This document shows positions 27,945 to 35,857 of a DNA stretch of 64,000 nucleotides, one piece after another. The stretch is from Chlorobiota bacterium (GTDB lineage Bacteria; Bacteroidota; Ignavibacteria; OLB7). The DNA lies in NCBI GenBank assembly GCA_016788565.1, contig JAEUSP010000019.1:112912-176911 (forward strand), given 5' to 3'. Under the pieces are notes generated by a model. That model saw nothing but the letters and a program-made list of their open reading frames with translations. It made no database searches and was not told where the DNA came from. Each line of letters begins with the position of its first letter. Position 1 is the stretch's first letter. A program made the translations under genes and the position numbers.

Positions 27945-28610
27945 GTGGCGCACAGTCATAGCCATCCCCACGGGCTGGCTCACCAGTTCGATGATCTGAA
28001 CCAGCAGCACGAATCTGCTTCGCTGGGAATGTGGGCGTTCCTGGTTACCGAAGTGATGTTCTTCGGCGGCCTGTTCTTGGCCTACACCTTCCTCCGCTGG
28101 AAACACCACGACGCAGTGGTGGCAGCCAGTGGCCACCTTGATTGGATACTTGGCGGCGTGAACACCGGCGTGCTGCTGGTTAGCTCGCTAACAATGGCCA
28201 TGGCCGTTCATGCTGCCCAAGAAGGAAAGCGCAAGGCCACGGTGAATTTCCTGATTCTCACCATGATTCTTGGTGCGGTCTTCTTGGGAGTTAAGGCATT
28301 TGAGTATTCGCACAAGTGGCATGATGGACTCTTCCCAGGCTTCAATTTCCACTGGATTGAAAACCCAGCTTATGCTGGTGGGGCCGAGATGTTCCTGTTC
28401 CTCTACTTTGTGATGACCGGGCTTCACGGACTTCACATGGTGGTGGGGATTGGGTTGGTGGCGTGGATTATCAAGCGAGCCAACCGGGGGGATTTCACGC
28501 CGGAGTACAACATCCCGGTGGAGATCACCGGATTGTACTGGCACTTTGTGGATATCGTCTGGATTTTCCTCTATCCATTACTCTACCTGATTCAGCCGCC
28601 GCATCACTGA
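27945..28610 (+). CDS. ctaE: Cytochrome c oxidase subunit III
   Basis: A 221-residue heme-copper oxidase subunit III that stabilises subunit I and the oxygen path. It opens with a His-rich segment (AHSHSHPHGLAHQFDD) and continues with seven hydrophobic helices. Family segments are SLGMWAFLVTEVMFFGGLF, FFHWIENPAYAGG-like FHWIENPA, and the C-terminal YWHFVDIVWIFLYPLLYL. Start is GTG with a strong ribosome site. It follows subunit I after 26 bases and precedes subunit IV by 109 bases. Confidence 0.95.
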   Translation: MAHSHSHPHGLAHQFDDLNQQHESASLGMWAFLVTEVMFFGGLFLAYTFLRWKHHDAVVAASGHLDWILGGVNTGVLLVSSLTMAMAVHAAQEGKRKATVNFLILTMILGAVFLGVKAFEYSHKWHDGLFPGFNFHWIENPAYAGGAEMFLFLYFVMTGLHGLHMVVGIGLVAWIIKRANRGDFTPEYNIPVEITGLYWHFVDIVWIFLYPLLYLIQPPHH

Positions 28611-28719
28611 CGATTGGCAGGCAAAACGTAGCCAGTACTTACCGTGCTATCAACAAGCCGACACGAGCGAACAACACCGAAGCAATTCCACTAAGCTGAA
28701 CCGAGAAAGAGAGACTACT

Positions 28720-29037
28720 ATGTCTGGCCATATTGTACCAAAGAAAACCTACTACACCATCTTCCTGCTGCTGATGATCCTGTTAGCGGTCACGGTGCTG
28801 ATCGCCTATCTGGATCTGGATCACGCAACAGGAATTGGCGGCTTAAACATCATCGTTGCTCTCTCTATCGCCTTCACAAAAATGATGTTGGTGGTGATGT
28901 ACTTCATGCACATGAAATGGAGCAACAAACTGACGTGGATTTTTGGTGGAGCCAGCATTTTGTGGTTGGTCATCATGCTGGTAATCACCATGGCTGATTA
29001 TATCAGCCGTGGTTGGGTGATGTTTACCAACAGGTAG
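28720..29037 (+). CDS. ctaF: Cytochrome c oxidase subunit IV (CyoD/CtaF-like)
   Basis: A 105-residue small subunit with three transmembrane helices: about 10-32, 40-60 and 75-97. The segment AFTKMMLVVMYFMHMKWSNK is the hallmark of bacterial oxidase subunit IV. It helps assembly and CuB stability in relatives. GAAAGAGAGA upstream of ATG 28720 can serve as a ribosome site. It is the last gene of the respiratory block, followed by a strong hairpin at 29063. Confidence 0.92.
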   Translation: MSGHIVPKKTYYTIFLLLMILLAVTVLIAYLDLDHATGIGGLNIIVALSIAFTKMMLVVMYFMHMKWSNKLTWIFGGASILWLVIMLVITMADYISRGWVMFTNR

Positions 29038-29062
29038 GTTCTTCTTTCCCCAACAAAAAAAC

Positions 29063-29102
29063 GCCGCCTTGCTGAACTAAGTGTTTAGCAAGGCGGCTTG
29101 TT
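29063..29102. terminator. Bidirectional terminator closing the respiratory operon (hairpin copy 1)
   Basis: GCCGCCTTGCTGAAC (29063-29077) pairs with GTTTAGCAAGGCGGC (29083-29097), 15 bp with one G-T pair and a 5-base loop, then TTGTTT. On the other strand the stem is followed by a run of seven T. It can stop both the respiratory operon and the propeller gene. A near-identical hairpin lies at 30299. Confidence 0.85.
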
Positions 29103-29121
29103 TATGCATTAATTGAGAGAT

Positions 29122-30189
29122 TCAATCGGTGGGCTTATTGCCCCAGATATCATTGCGCTTGATGTTGACAAACACCCCTCTATCAAAACGAAAAAGCCCC
29201 CCGGAGAAACCAAAGAATAATGTGCCGCTGTTGTCTTGTAATATGCTTTGGATATGGTTTTTCGTCAGTCCTTGATTTTCCCTGAAGTTTGTGAACGATG
29301 TTCCGTCGTAGCGATATGCGCCCCAACCTCCAGTACCAAACCAGATATTCCCGTTTTTATCCTCCAGCATGATGTATGCTGAATTGCTACCTAAACCTTG
29401 TTTCTCTGTAAAATTGGTGATTGCTCGCCCATTATAGCGTGATACTCCACCATGCCTTGTGGCAAACCAGATATTCCCATGGCTATCTTCTAAAATCCAT
29501 TGGATGAAATTATCGAGCAAGCCATCTTCCTTTGAAAAATTGGTTAGAATTTCCCCATCATAACGGTAAGCACCGCCGCCATTCGTCGCAAACCAGATAT
29601 TCCCAGCCTTATCTTCTGTGATGCACCACACTACTTTTGTGCTTACAATTCCAATAGAGTGATCTGTTTCTGCTGCTTCTGGTATTGGGAACGGGCGAAA
29701 TGTGTTCTCGGTAAGACGGCAAACACCATCAACCGTGCCTGCCCAGATATTATCGAATTTATCTATGCACAGGCTCCACACATCGTTATTCATTAAGCCA
29801 TCTTTCGTTGTAAAATTGGTGAACGATTTCCCATCATATTTAGAAACGCCACCATTAGTGGCAAACCAGATATTCCCTTGGCTATCCTCAGTTATCGCGC
29901 GTACTGCACTGCCGCTAAAACCTTGACTAGTAGAAAAATAGGTCAGAGATTTTCCATCAAAACGGCAGACACCATCGTCGGTCGTACCAAGCCAAATATT
30001 CCCCTTCGAGTCTTGGAACAATCGGCGAATGTACTGGCTTATTTGAAGTGCGGAATCAGTATTGATATCATAAAATTTAGGTAACGAAGAAAAAGATTGC
30101 GGTGTTGAGTAGGAAGGAACATCGCCAGTGTTTCTTGTGTTGCAGGAAGCAGTGAGTATTGCTAATAATAGCAAGAGGTGAGTTTGCAT
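29122..30189 (-). CDS. Two-component-regulator-propeller lipoprotein, sensor part only
   Basis: A 355-residue lipoprotein (signal MQTHLLLLLAILTASC, acceptor Cys 16) built almost wholly from repeats of the regulator-propeller family: GNIWFATNGGVSKYDGKSF, GNIWFATRHGGVSRYNGR, GNIWFGTGGWGAYRYDG and others, about eight blades. In hybrid two-component systems of Bacteroidota such blades form the periplasmic sensor of a histidine kinase. Here no transmembrane kinase, Y_Y_Y domain or receiver follows, so it is a stand-alone propeller, perhaps a ligand-binding lipoprotein. The DNA is clearly more A+T-rich than its neighbours and lies between two near-identical hairpins. Confidence 0.85.
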   Translation of the reverse strand: MQTHLLLLLAILTASCNTRNTGDVPSYSTPQSFSSLPKFYDINTDSALQISQYIRRLFQDSKGNIWLGTTDDGVCRFDGKSLTYFSTSQGFSGSAVRAITEDSQGNIWFATNGGVSKYDGKSFTNFTTKDGLMNNDVWSLCIDKFDNIWAGTVDGVCRLTENTFRPFPIPEAAETDHSIGIVSTKVVWCITEDKAGNIWFATNGGGAYRYDGEILTNFSKEDGLLDNFIQWILEDSHGNIWFATRHGGVSRYNGRAITNFTEKQGLGSNSAYIMLEDKNGNIWFGTGGWGAYRYDGTSFTNFRENQGLTKNHIQSILQDNSGTLFFGFSGGLFRFDRGVFVNIKRNDIWGNKPTD

Positions 30190-30266
30190 GACGGTGTTTT
30201 TTAATCAATCGTATGATCGTGTGAACAATGGACGTATCACAAGCATTTCTGTTCCGAAAAAGAAAA

Positions 30267-30282
30267 TTCGTTGGCCAACGAA
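30267..30282. promoter_or_regulatory. Perfect 16-base palindrome upstream of the propeller gene
   Basis: TTCGTTGGCCAACGAA reads the same on both strands and lies 78 bases before the propeller gene start (minus strand). It could be a dimeric regulator site. No cognate regulator is nearby; function is a guess. Confidence 0.35.
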
Positions 30283-30298
30283 CACGTGCAAAACAATC

Positions 30299-30333
30299 GC
30301 CGCCTTGCTGAACTGAGTGTTTGGCAAGGCGGC
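30299..30333. terminator. Hairpin copy 2, terminator of the TonB receptor gene
   Basis: GCCGCCTTGCTGAAC (30299-30313) pairs with GTTTGGCAAGGCGGC (30319-30333) through a 5-base loop. It matches the hairpin at 29063-29097 in all but two of 35 bases. On the minus strand it lies 80 bases past the TonB receptor stop and continues GATTGTTTTG. Confidence 0.75.
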
Positions 30334-30412
30334 ATTTCTGTTATGAGCGTTCAAGGTTGATGCTCAAAAAACTCGTTTTAAAATTCCGCGTAAAAATTTC
30401 TGAAAAACCCGC

Positions 30413-33172
30413 TTACCGGAACGAATACGACAACCGCCCCAACACCAACCGCCCAATTGGGGCCGCCCCCACAAACTCACTGTGGCGTTGGCTGAATGGG
30501 CCTCCGTCGCTCCCTTCAACAAAGGTCAACAGATTCTGCGCGGTTAGCGTTGCCTTCAATCCTTCCACCCAGGGAAGCTCATAATCAATGTTGAGGTCCA
30601 CCACGGAATATCCCGGAACACTCCCTAAATAGACACCGCTGTTCACCTGGAATCCATCCACATGGCGGAAGAGTGAGCGGATGCTGAACCCAAGCTGCGC
30701 GCTGCGGTACTCGGCCCCGACCGAGAATTTGAACTTCGGTGCGTTCAGCGATAAATCGGCCACGCCATCAAGGTTGCGGAAGAAATTTTTATCCACGTAG
30801 GAAACGCTTCCGTTCAAGGCTAACCCTTCGGCTACGCCAACTTGCAATCCAAGATCGTAACCGTACAAGGTGATGTTGCCGTAATTGCGGTAGGTCAGAT
30901 ACACCGCTGTGGGGTCGTTCACCTCGTTCGGCGTAACCGTCCCCACCGGAACACCACGCAGAAGCGTATCCCCAAGAATTCCCGACACTTGCGGCGCAAA
31001 GGAAGCCGCCAATAACTTTGCTTGCCCTTCAGGAAGCCCGCCCCCAATAAACACCTGTGTCAGGTAGCCCTCCAGCGATTGCCGCTCCAGAAATACCGTT
31101 GGAGTAATCACTTGCAGCGGGCCAACAAAATCGGTGTAGTGGGAGCGGTACAAATCCAAGCTGATGGCCACACGGTCGGCCAGAACGCCGTTGTAGCCAA
31201 GCTCAATCGTGGAGGTCAGCGTTGGCTTGGTGGGCCCGCGGTTGGCAATGCTGCTGGGGTTGAAGCTGATGAACGTCCCGTTGGCTGGGTTCACCCCCCG
31301 AAGCTCAGTTTTTACCACGCCGGGCGGCGGTGCCGGTATCTGACGAATCACCGATTGAGTGGCTGTATCGGGGAAGTTGGCAATCAGCACCTGCTTCAAC
31401 CCTTCCCAAATTGCGCCAACATCGGTGGAGGATAATCCTTTCGAGGGGTCGGCAAGAAAGGAGTGCATAATTGGGTTGCCGGATGCGTCGAAACTGAAGC
31501 TGTATCCCGACTGCGGAACCCCCGCCGCACGCACGTTGAACAACTGCGTGTTGGCGGCGATGATATCCAAAAACATCTCGTTGGTGGTGGGCGCGCTGTA
31601 GGCTTGGTTGTAGGTGAATCGGAGGGCGTGATCTTTCAGCGGAGTAAACACCAGTGCTGCCCGGGGTGAGATGATCGGGTCATCCAAACGGCTGTGTTTG
31701 TCGAACCGCCCGGCCACCGTTAAATCCAGCATCTCCGGTATCAGCTTGGTTTCCGATTGCAGGTAGATGCCGAACTCGGTGAAGTTGTCATCCCCCTCAT
31801 TCCGCCCGTTCACGGTTGAATCGGTGACGGGGTTGGTGAACTGAAGGTCGGCCCCGTAGGTCAGCCGCTCGATGTCGGCCAGCTGATAGGAGTGTTGGAT
31901 TTGCGTGACGAATAAGCTGGAGCGATCCACGATTGGTGCTCCGGTGCGAAGCAGGTACGTTTCGCCGGCATCGCTTTGGTTCAGAAACGCTTGGAAGAAC
32001 AGGTCCTTGTAGAGGGTTCGCAACTGGTAGTAGCTGTATCGCCAGTTCTGTGCTTGCGCCGCGCCAACGCCGGTCAGGTCGGTGTTGTTGATTGCTTGGT
32101 TCAGCCCGGCAGCAAAGATCAGAGTGAGGTCATCAACCGGCATATAATCCAACCGAAGCTCACCGCCGATTCGTTCAATCGTGCTGTCGCGCAGGCCAAT
32201 TTTTAACGTGTCGGGGTTGGCTCCACGATTGTTGGTGTCGGCAAGGAACGCAGCGCGTGCGGAAGATTCCGCAGTATCCACATATCCCCAATCTTCCCCC
32301 CGCATGTATTGCCCGGAAATTTTGTAGCCGAAATTATCCCCAATCGTCCCCGCATGGCGCAGTGTCCCCTGGAAGATGCTGCGTTCGCCAGCGGTGAGTG
32401 AGATGGAGGTTCCGGCGGAAGAGAACGGGGAGCGGGTGATGGTGTGGAAAACTCCGTTTGCGGCGTTGGGGCCGTACAGTGCCGATGCCGGGCCACGGAT
32501 AATCTCCAACTGCTGGATGTCGTCGTTCACCAGCGGGATGAAGTTGTAGGCGTTGGCCCGCAGCGATGGAACCCCAGCAAGGCGGTTATCGGTCAGGACC
32601 GTCAGCGCGCCGCTGAAGGCGTTGTTGAAGCCGCGAAGCACGGTGTTGCTTTGCACCAATCCCGATTGCACAATATCTACCCCCGGCACCCCTTTGATAT
32701 GTTCGATGGAGGTGAGCGACGGGCGTTCCTGAATCTGCCGTGCACCCACCACCGAAACCGATGCCGGGGCAGATGTCGCTTTTTCTGGACGGCGCGATGC
32801 CGAGATCACCACTTCGTCATTGCTGATGGTTTTCTGCGCCAGCGCGGCGTTCAGCAACGTTGCCTCGCCAGGTTTCACCTCTGCCTGCTGCTCAAATGCT
32901 GAGTAGCTGAGAAAGGTGATCACCACTTTGTAGGTTCCTGCCGTCACCGATTTCACGGTGTAGTTGCCGTCGGGCCCGCTGATGGCTCCGATTTGGCGCG
33001 CCCCGCCTCCATCACTTCTGGAAAGGCGGATTGTTGCGCCGGAAAGCGGCTTCCCCGATTCAGCATCGGTGACGCGCCCGGTTAGCGAACCAGTTTGTGC
33101 GGCGGCTTCGGCGCAGCACAACAACGCGAACAGTAACGCAAGTGGCCAAGCATGGCGAATGGAAGGCTTCAT
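30413..33172 (-). CDS. TonB-dependent receptor
   Basis: A 919-residue outer-membrane receptor powered by TonB. Signal peptide residues 1-25 (ALLCCAEAAAQ). A carboxypeptidase-regulatory-like domain follows at about 28-110 (SLTGRVTDAESGKPLSGAT, then KSVTAGTYKVVITFLSYS). The plug starts near 118 (VVISASRRPEKATSAPASV) and includes GASALYGPNAANG-like PASALYGPNAANGVFH. The remaining 650 residues are a 22-strand barrel, ending in the terminal aromatic signature LGRLSYSFR. Domain order fits receptors for siderophores, vitamin B12, metals or oligosaccharides; the ligand cannot be told, and no SusD partner or transport genes lie beside it. The leader to 33424 contains no riboswitch I recognise. Confidence 0.92.
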   Translation of the reverse strand: MKPSIRHAWPLALLFALLCCAEAAAQTGSLTGRVTDAESGKPLSGATIRLSRSDGGGARQIGAISGPDGNYTVKSVTAGTYKVVITFLSYSAFEQQAEVKPGEATLLNAALAQKTISNDEVVISASRRPEKATSAPASVSVVGARQIQERPSLTSIEHIKGVPGVDIVQSGLVQSNTVLRGFNNAFSGALTVLTDNRLAGVPSLRANAYNFIPLVNDDIQQLEIIRGPASALYGPNAANGVFHTITRSPFSSAGTSISLTAGERSIFQGTLRHAGTIGDNFGYKISGQYMRGEDWGYVDTAESSARAAFLADTNNRGANPDTLKIGLRDSTIERIGGELRLDYMPVDDLTLIFAAGLNQAINNTDLTGVGAAQAQNWRYSYYQLRTLYKDLFFQAFLNQSDAGETYLLRTGAPIVDRSSLFVTQIQHSYQLADIERLTYGADLQFTNPVTDSTVNGRNEGDDNFTEFGIYLQSETKLIPEMLDLTVAGRFDKHSRLDDPIISPRAALVFTPLKDHALRFTYNQAYSAPTTNEMFLDIIAANTQLFNVRAAGVPQSGYSFSFDASGNPIMHSFLADPSKGLSSTDVGAIWEGLKQVLIANFPDTATQSVIRQIPAPPPGVVKTELRGVNPANGTFISFNPSSIANRGPTKPTLTSTIELGYNGVLADRVAISLDLYRSHYTDFVGPLQVITPTVFLERQSLEGYLTQVFIGGGLPEGQAKLLAASFAPQVSGILGDTLLRGVPVGTVTPNEVNDPTAVYLTYRNYGNITLYGYDLGLQVGVAEGLALNGSVSYVDKNFFRNLDGVADLSLNAPKFKFSVGAEYRSAQLGFSIRSLFRHVDGFQVNSGVYLGSVPGYSVVDLNIDYELPWVEGLKATLTAQNLLTFVEGSDGGPFSQRHSEFVGAAPIGRLVLGRLSYSFR

Positions 33173-33424
33173 GCAAAACTCCTACTGAGTACGTGATTGT
33201 TGGTATTGGGAGAGAGAGCATTCCCGGAAGGGATATGATGCTGCGAAGGGAGAAGAATAGAGTCGGGATAAAGTGGTCTGCGGCTGCAGGTATTATGGCT
33301 GTGGCAAACCATCTGCGTTATCTGATCTTGGGTGTAATTTACGGATGTGGCAGAACTCCACTACCCGCAGTTGCCGAGGAAAATACTGTCCCATGAAGTA
33401 TTTGTCGAGTAATCTCTATCCCGC

Positions 33425-34516
33425 ATGAAACTCTTGTTTGATGTCACCCCCCTGATGCGCCGCAGCCTGACCGGGGTTGGGGTTTACACCGCCAACCTGC
33501 TGCAAGGATTGCTGCAGCGGCAGCAGGAAGATTTTCGCCTGCTTCCCACTTGGAAGGCCAGCCGGTTTCGGCAGCGGAGATTGCTTCGCCACCACCTTTC
33601 CGTGCGGACCTCACCCTACCTCCCATTCATCTCTGATCTGAATATCCAGGGGTATGACCTTTTTCACGGCCCCGATTTCAAACTGCCCCGGCACGGGCGA
33701 TTGAAGAAGGTTGTGACCGTGCATGATTTGGGGGTGTATCAAGAAGGCTTGCTGGATGAACGGTTCGCTGCCGAAGGGCGGGTGAAGTTTGAAACGATGC
33801 TCTTCGGCTGCCGCCCCGATAGGATCATTACCGTCTCCAAGTTCACCCGCAACCAACTGATTGAACGCTTCCCACAGTTCGAAGCGATCACCCACGCAAT
33901 CCCGTTGGGGGTCAATTCCCGGTTGTTTCCTGCCGATGCGAACACTCCATCTCCGGCTCCTTCTTTCACCCCTGATGCCCGCCCGTATTTGCTGTTTGTT
34001 GGCGCGGTTGAGCGGAGAAAAAATTTGCGCAACATCATCAAAGCAACGGAGTTGCTGATAGAGCGTGGGAATAACCTTGAGCTAAAAATTGTTGGCGGCG
34101 ATGGATACGATGCCCAGGCAATCAACCAGCAGATTCGGGAGTCGCGGCATGGCCAGCGAATGGTTCGCATCGGCTTTGTGAGCAACGGGGAGCTATCGCA
34201 ACTCTATCAGGGGGCGGTTGGGTTTCTCTATCCCTCACTCTATGAAGGGTTCGGTTTGCCGATCCTTGAAGCGATGTCGGCAGGGTGCCCGGTGATTACC
34301 AGCAACTGCGGCGCGATGCTGGAGGTCAGCGGCCGCGCCGCGCTTCATGCTGACCCCAACAGCCCGGAATCAATCGCGGCGCAGGCCGAGGTGTTGTTGC
34401 AGCAGAGTGAGGTGCGGGAGAACTTGGTGACAGCAGGGAAAGCCCATGCCGCCGGGTTTGGGTGGGAGCGGTGCGTTGCCGAAACAGTGAGGGTGTATCA
34501 AGAGCTGGTTGGTTGA
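33425..34516 (+). CDS. Glycosyltransferase family 4 (group 1)
   Basis: A 363-residue GT-B fold transferase using a nucleotide sugar, probably in cell-surface glycan synthesis. The N-terminus MKLLFDVTPLMRRSLTGVG carries the GxGxY loop (TGVGVYTANLL) for the acceptor side. Donor-side signatures are LLFVGAVERRKNLRNIIKA and FLYPSLYEGFGLPILEAMS with the EX7E motif, followed by GCPVITSNCGAMLEVSG. Acceptor and sugar are unknown. A single gene: it is divergent from the TonB receptor across 252 bases and is ended by a very strong terminator, so it is not part of a visible polysaccharide cluster. Confidence 0.92.
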   Translation: MKLLFDVTPLMRRSLTGVGVYTANLLQGLLQRQQEDFRLLPTWKASRFRQRRLLRHHLSVRTSPYLPFISDLNIQGYDLFHGPDFKLPRHGRLKKVVTVHDLGVYQEGLLDERFAAEGRVKFETMLFGCRPDRIITVSKFTRNQLIERFPQFEAITHAIPLGVNSRLFPADANTPSPAPSFTPDARPYLLFVGAVERRKNLRNIIKATELLIERGNNLELKIVGGDGYDAQAINQQIRESRHGQRMVRIGFVSNGELSQLYQGAVGFLYPSLYEGFGLPILEAMSAGCPVITSNCGAMLEVSGRAALHADPNSPESIAAQAEVLLQQSEVRENLVTAGKAHAAGFGWERCVAETVRVYQELVG

Positions 34517-34517
34517 T

Positions 34518-34557
34518 AATTGGAAGGGAGCTGGCTCCCTTCCAATTTCTATTTTTT
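34518..34557 (+). terminator. Intrinsic terminator after the glycosyltransferase
   Basis: AATTGGAAGGGAGC (34518-34531) pairs perfectly over 14 bp with GCTCCCTTCCAATT (34534-34547), with a very short loop, then TCTATTTTTTCCC. It begins one base after the stop codon. Confidence 0.88.
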
Positions 34558-34571
34558 CCCTTCTGGGATGC

Positions 34572-35156
34572 CTACCCTCTTGAGCGTTCAATCAGCACCA
34601 TCATCATCAAACCGAGCAGCGAGCGGAGTTCGTCTTCCGGGGTCATTTCGGTCAGTGCTTCGATGTTGAATTTCCCTTCAAAGAAGGCTGGTTGTTTTTT
34701 GATTCGGATTAACGGTGTGCCATCGGTGTGGGAAAGAATGTAGGAAGGGTGAAAGAGGTAGCCGGTAAACATCCCTACGATTGGAAGCTCACCCAGAAAG
34801 GCATCGAAGAACTTTGCCCACGGGTTTTCTTCCTTGATGTTCATCACCTCGGTTGTGCCGTCGTTGATTTTGTACGATGCCTTCCAAAGTGATTTTCGCC
34901 CTTCGCGTTGGATAAACCCAATCGGTGATCCGTCAGGATTGCGGAAGTGATATTTGGCGGACCAATCGAACACGCGGTCGGCGTTGATTTTGTAGAGCGG
35001 TTCGGTCATCGCTTCGTCGGCAAATACCGTCACGTCCTCCTTCAGCTTGAAGGCTTTTTGTTTTACGAAGCACACCAATGCTCCGGTGGCATCGGTAACA
35101 CGCATCTTTTGCGATAGCGCGACCACCTTAAACGAGAGTTGCAGTGGATAATTCAT
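34572..35156 (-). CDS. LURP-one-related (tubby-like) family protein
   Basis: A 194-residue protein of the LURP-one-related fold (PF04525), a tubby-like closed beta-barrel with a C-terminal helix. Telling segments are ALSQKMRVTDATGALVCFV, KQKAFKLKEDVTVFADEAM, LYKINADRVFDWSAKYHF and FIQREGRKSLWKASYKI. Bacterial members have no settled function; phospholipid scrambling or membrane-signal binding is suggested from the tubby relation. ATG 35156 was chosen: the frame is open to 35264 but the extra 36 residues are His/Thr-rich and unlike the family. Convergent with the glycosyltransferase. Confidence 0.8.
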   Translation of the reverse strand: MNYPLQLSFKVVALSQKMRVTDATGALVCFVKQKAFKLKEDVTVFADEAMTEPLYKINADRVFDWSAKYHFRNPDGSPIGFIQREGRKSLWKASYKINDGTTEVMNIKEENPWAKFFDAFLGELPIVGMFTGYLFHPSYILSHTDGTPLIRIKKQPAFFEGKFNIEALTEMTPEDELRSLLGLMMMVLIERSRG

Positions 35157-35325
35157 TGCGGCCTTGTTGTGTTGTGTGTGTGCTGACTGTGTGTTGCTTG
35201 TTGGAAGGTGATCTGTGCACGCTTCCAAGAAGCTGGGAGCCAAAATACAACAGTGAATTCGCACACTAACTGTAGATGAGTCAAGTTTCTCTCCATTTTT
35301 TTTCTTCTATTTTTTCTTCCTCTCT

Positions 35326-35724
35326 CTACACACTAATCCCCACCGGCTTGGGCGCGCCTTGAATTTGTACGGGCGGATTCACCATGCAGCAGACGGCCGT
35401 TAGTTGCTCACGCTCGCGCCGCATTGTCGGGTCCAGCAACAGCCAAGCGCGAACCTCATTCAGGATGTTCGCCGCCCCGGGGTCGGCGGGTTGGGCAAGT
35501 TGGTAGTGCATCCACTTGCCGTCGCGGCGGGCTTCCACCAACCCGGCGCGGCGCAGATATGCCAAGTGCCGCGACACCTTCGGCTGGCTGGTTCCCAACA
35601 CCTCCACAAAGTAGCAGACGCAGATTTCGCCGCTGGCCATCAAATTCAGCAACCGCAACCGTGTACGGTCGGCAAGGGCGCGGAACATCAGCTCCAAATC
35701 GAAAGGCTTTGATTGCTTGCTCAT
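35326..35724 (-). CDS. arsR: ArsR/SmtB-family arsenic-responsive repressor
   Basis: A 132-residue winged-helix repressor. The sequence DLELMFRALADRTRLRLLN is the family N-terminal helix, and GEICVCYFVEVLGTSQPKV carries the Cys-x-Cys pair (Cys35, Cys37) that ArsR uses with a third Cys to bind As(III) or Sb(III); the recognition helix is SQPKVSRHLAYLRRAGLVE. A late CC pair (AVCCMV, near residue 119) may supply extra ligands, as in a group of ArsR proteins that sense through C-terminal cysteines. It is divergent from arsI across 133 bases holding an operator-like palindrome, consistent with autoregulation. Confidence 0.92.
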   Translation of the reverse strand: MSKQSKPFDLELMFRALADRTRLRLLNLMASGEICVCYFVEVLGTSQPKVSRHLAYLRRAGLVEARRDGKWMHYQLAQPADPGAANILNEVRAWLLLDPTMRREREQLTAVCCMVNPPVQIQGAPKPVGISV

Positions 35725-35764
35725 GCTGCGAAGAAAGAAAATTTCTGAGAATGAATAAATATGC

Positions 35765-35795
35765 TTGTGCGTATATGTTTGTTGCGCTATCTTTA
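35765..35795 (+). promoter_or_regulatory. Possible Bacteroidota-type promoter for arsI
   Basis: TTG (35765-35767) and TATCTTTA (35788-35795) are 20 bases apart, close to the Bacteroidota layout of TTG then TAnnTTTG. Transcription would begin near 35802, on top of the palindrome described at 35802. Whether this organism uses that consensus is unknown. Confidence 0.35.
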
Positions 35796-35801
35796 CATCA
35801 C

Positions 35802-35817
35802 ATTCGCCTAAGCGAAT
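35802..35817. promoter_or_regulatory. Palindrome in the arsR-arsI divergent region, likely ArsR operator
   Basis: ATTCGC-CTAA-GCGAAT is a perfect 6-bp inverted repeat with a 4-base centre. It lies 78 bases before the arsR start and 41 bases before the arsI start, in the only space where a shared operator can be. ATATGTTT is repeated on both sides (about 35773 and 35817). Confidence 0.55.
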
Positions 35818-35857
35818 ATGTTTTCATCAACAAAAATCTCACACAAGAGAAACTACC

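Noticed and set aside
33173..33424. Riboswitch in the leader of the TonB receptor
   Set aside because: I looked for cobalamin- and TPP-type conserved boxes by eye on the minus strand and saw none. The region may still hold a regulatory site I cannot see.
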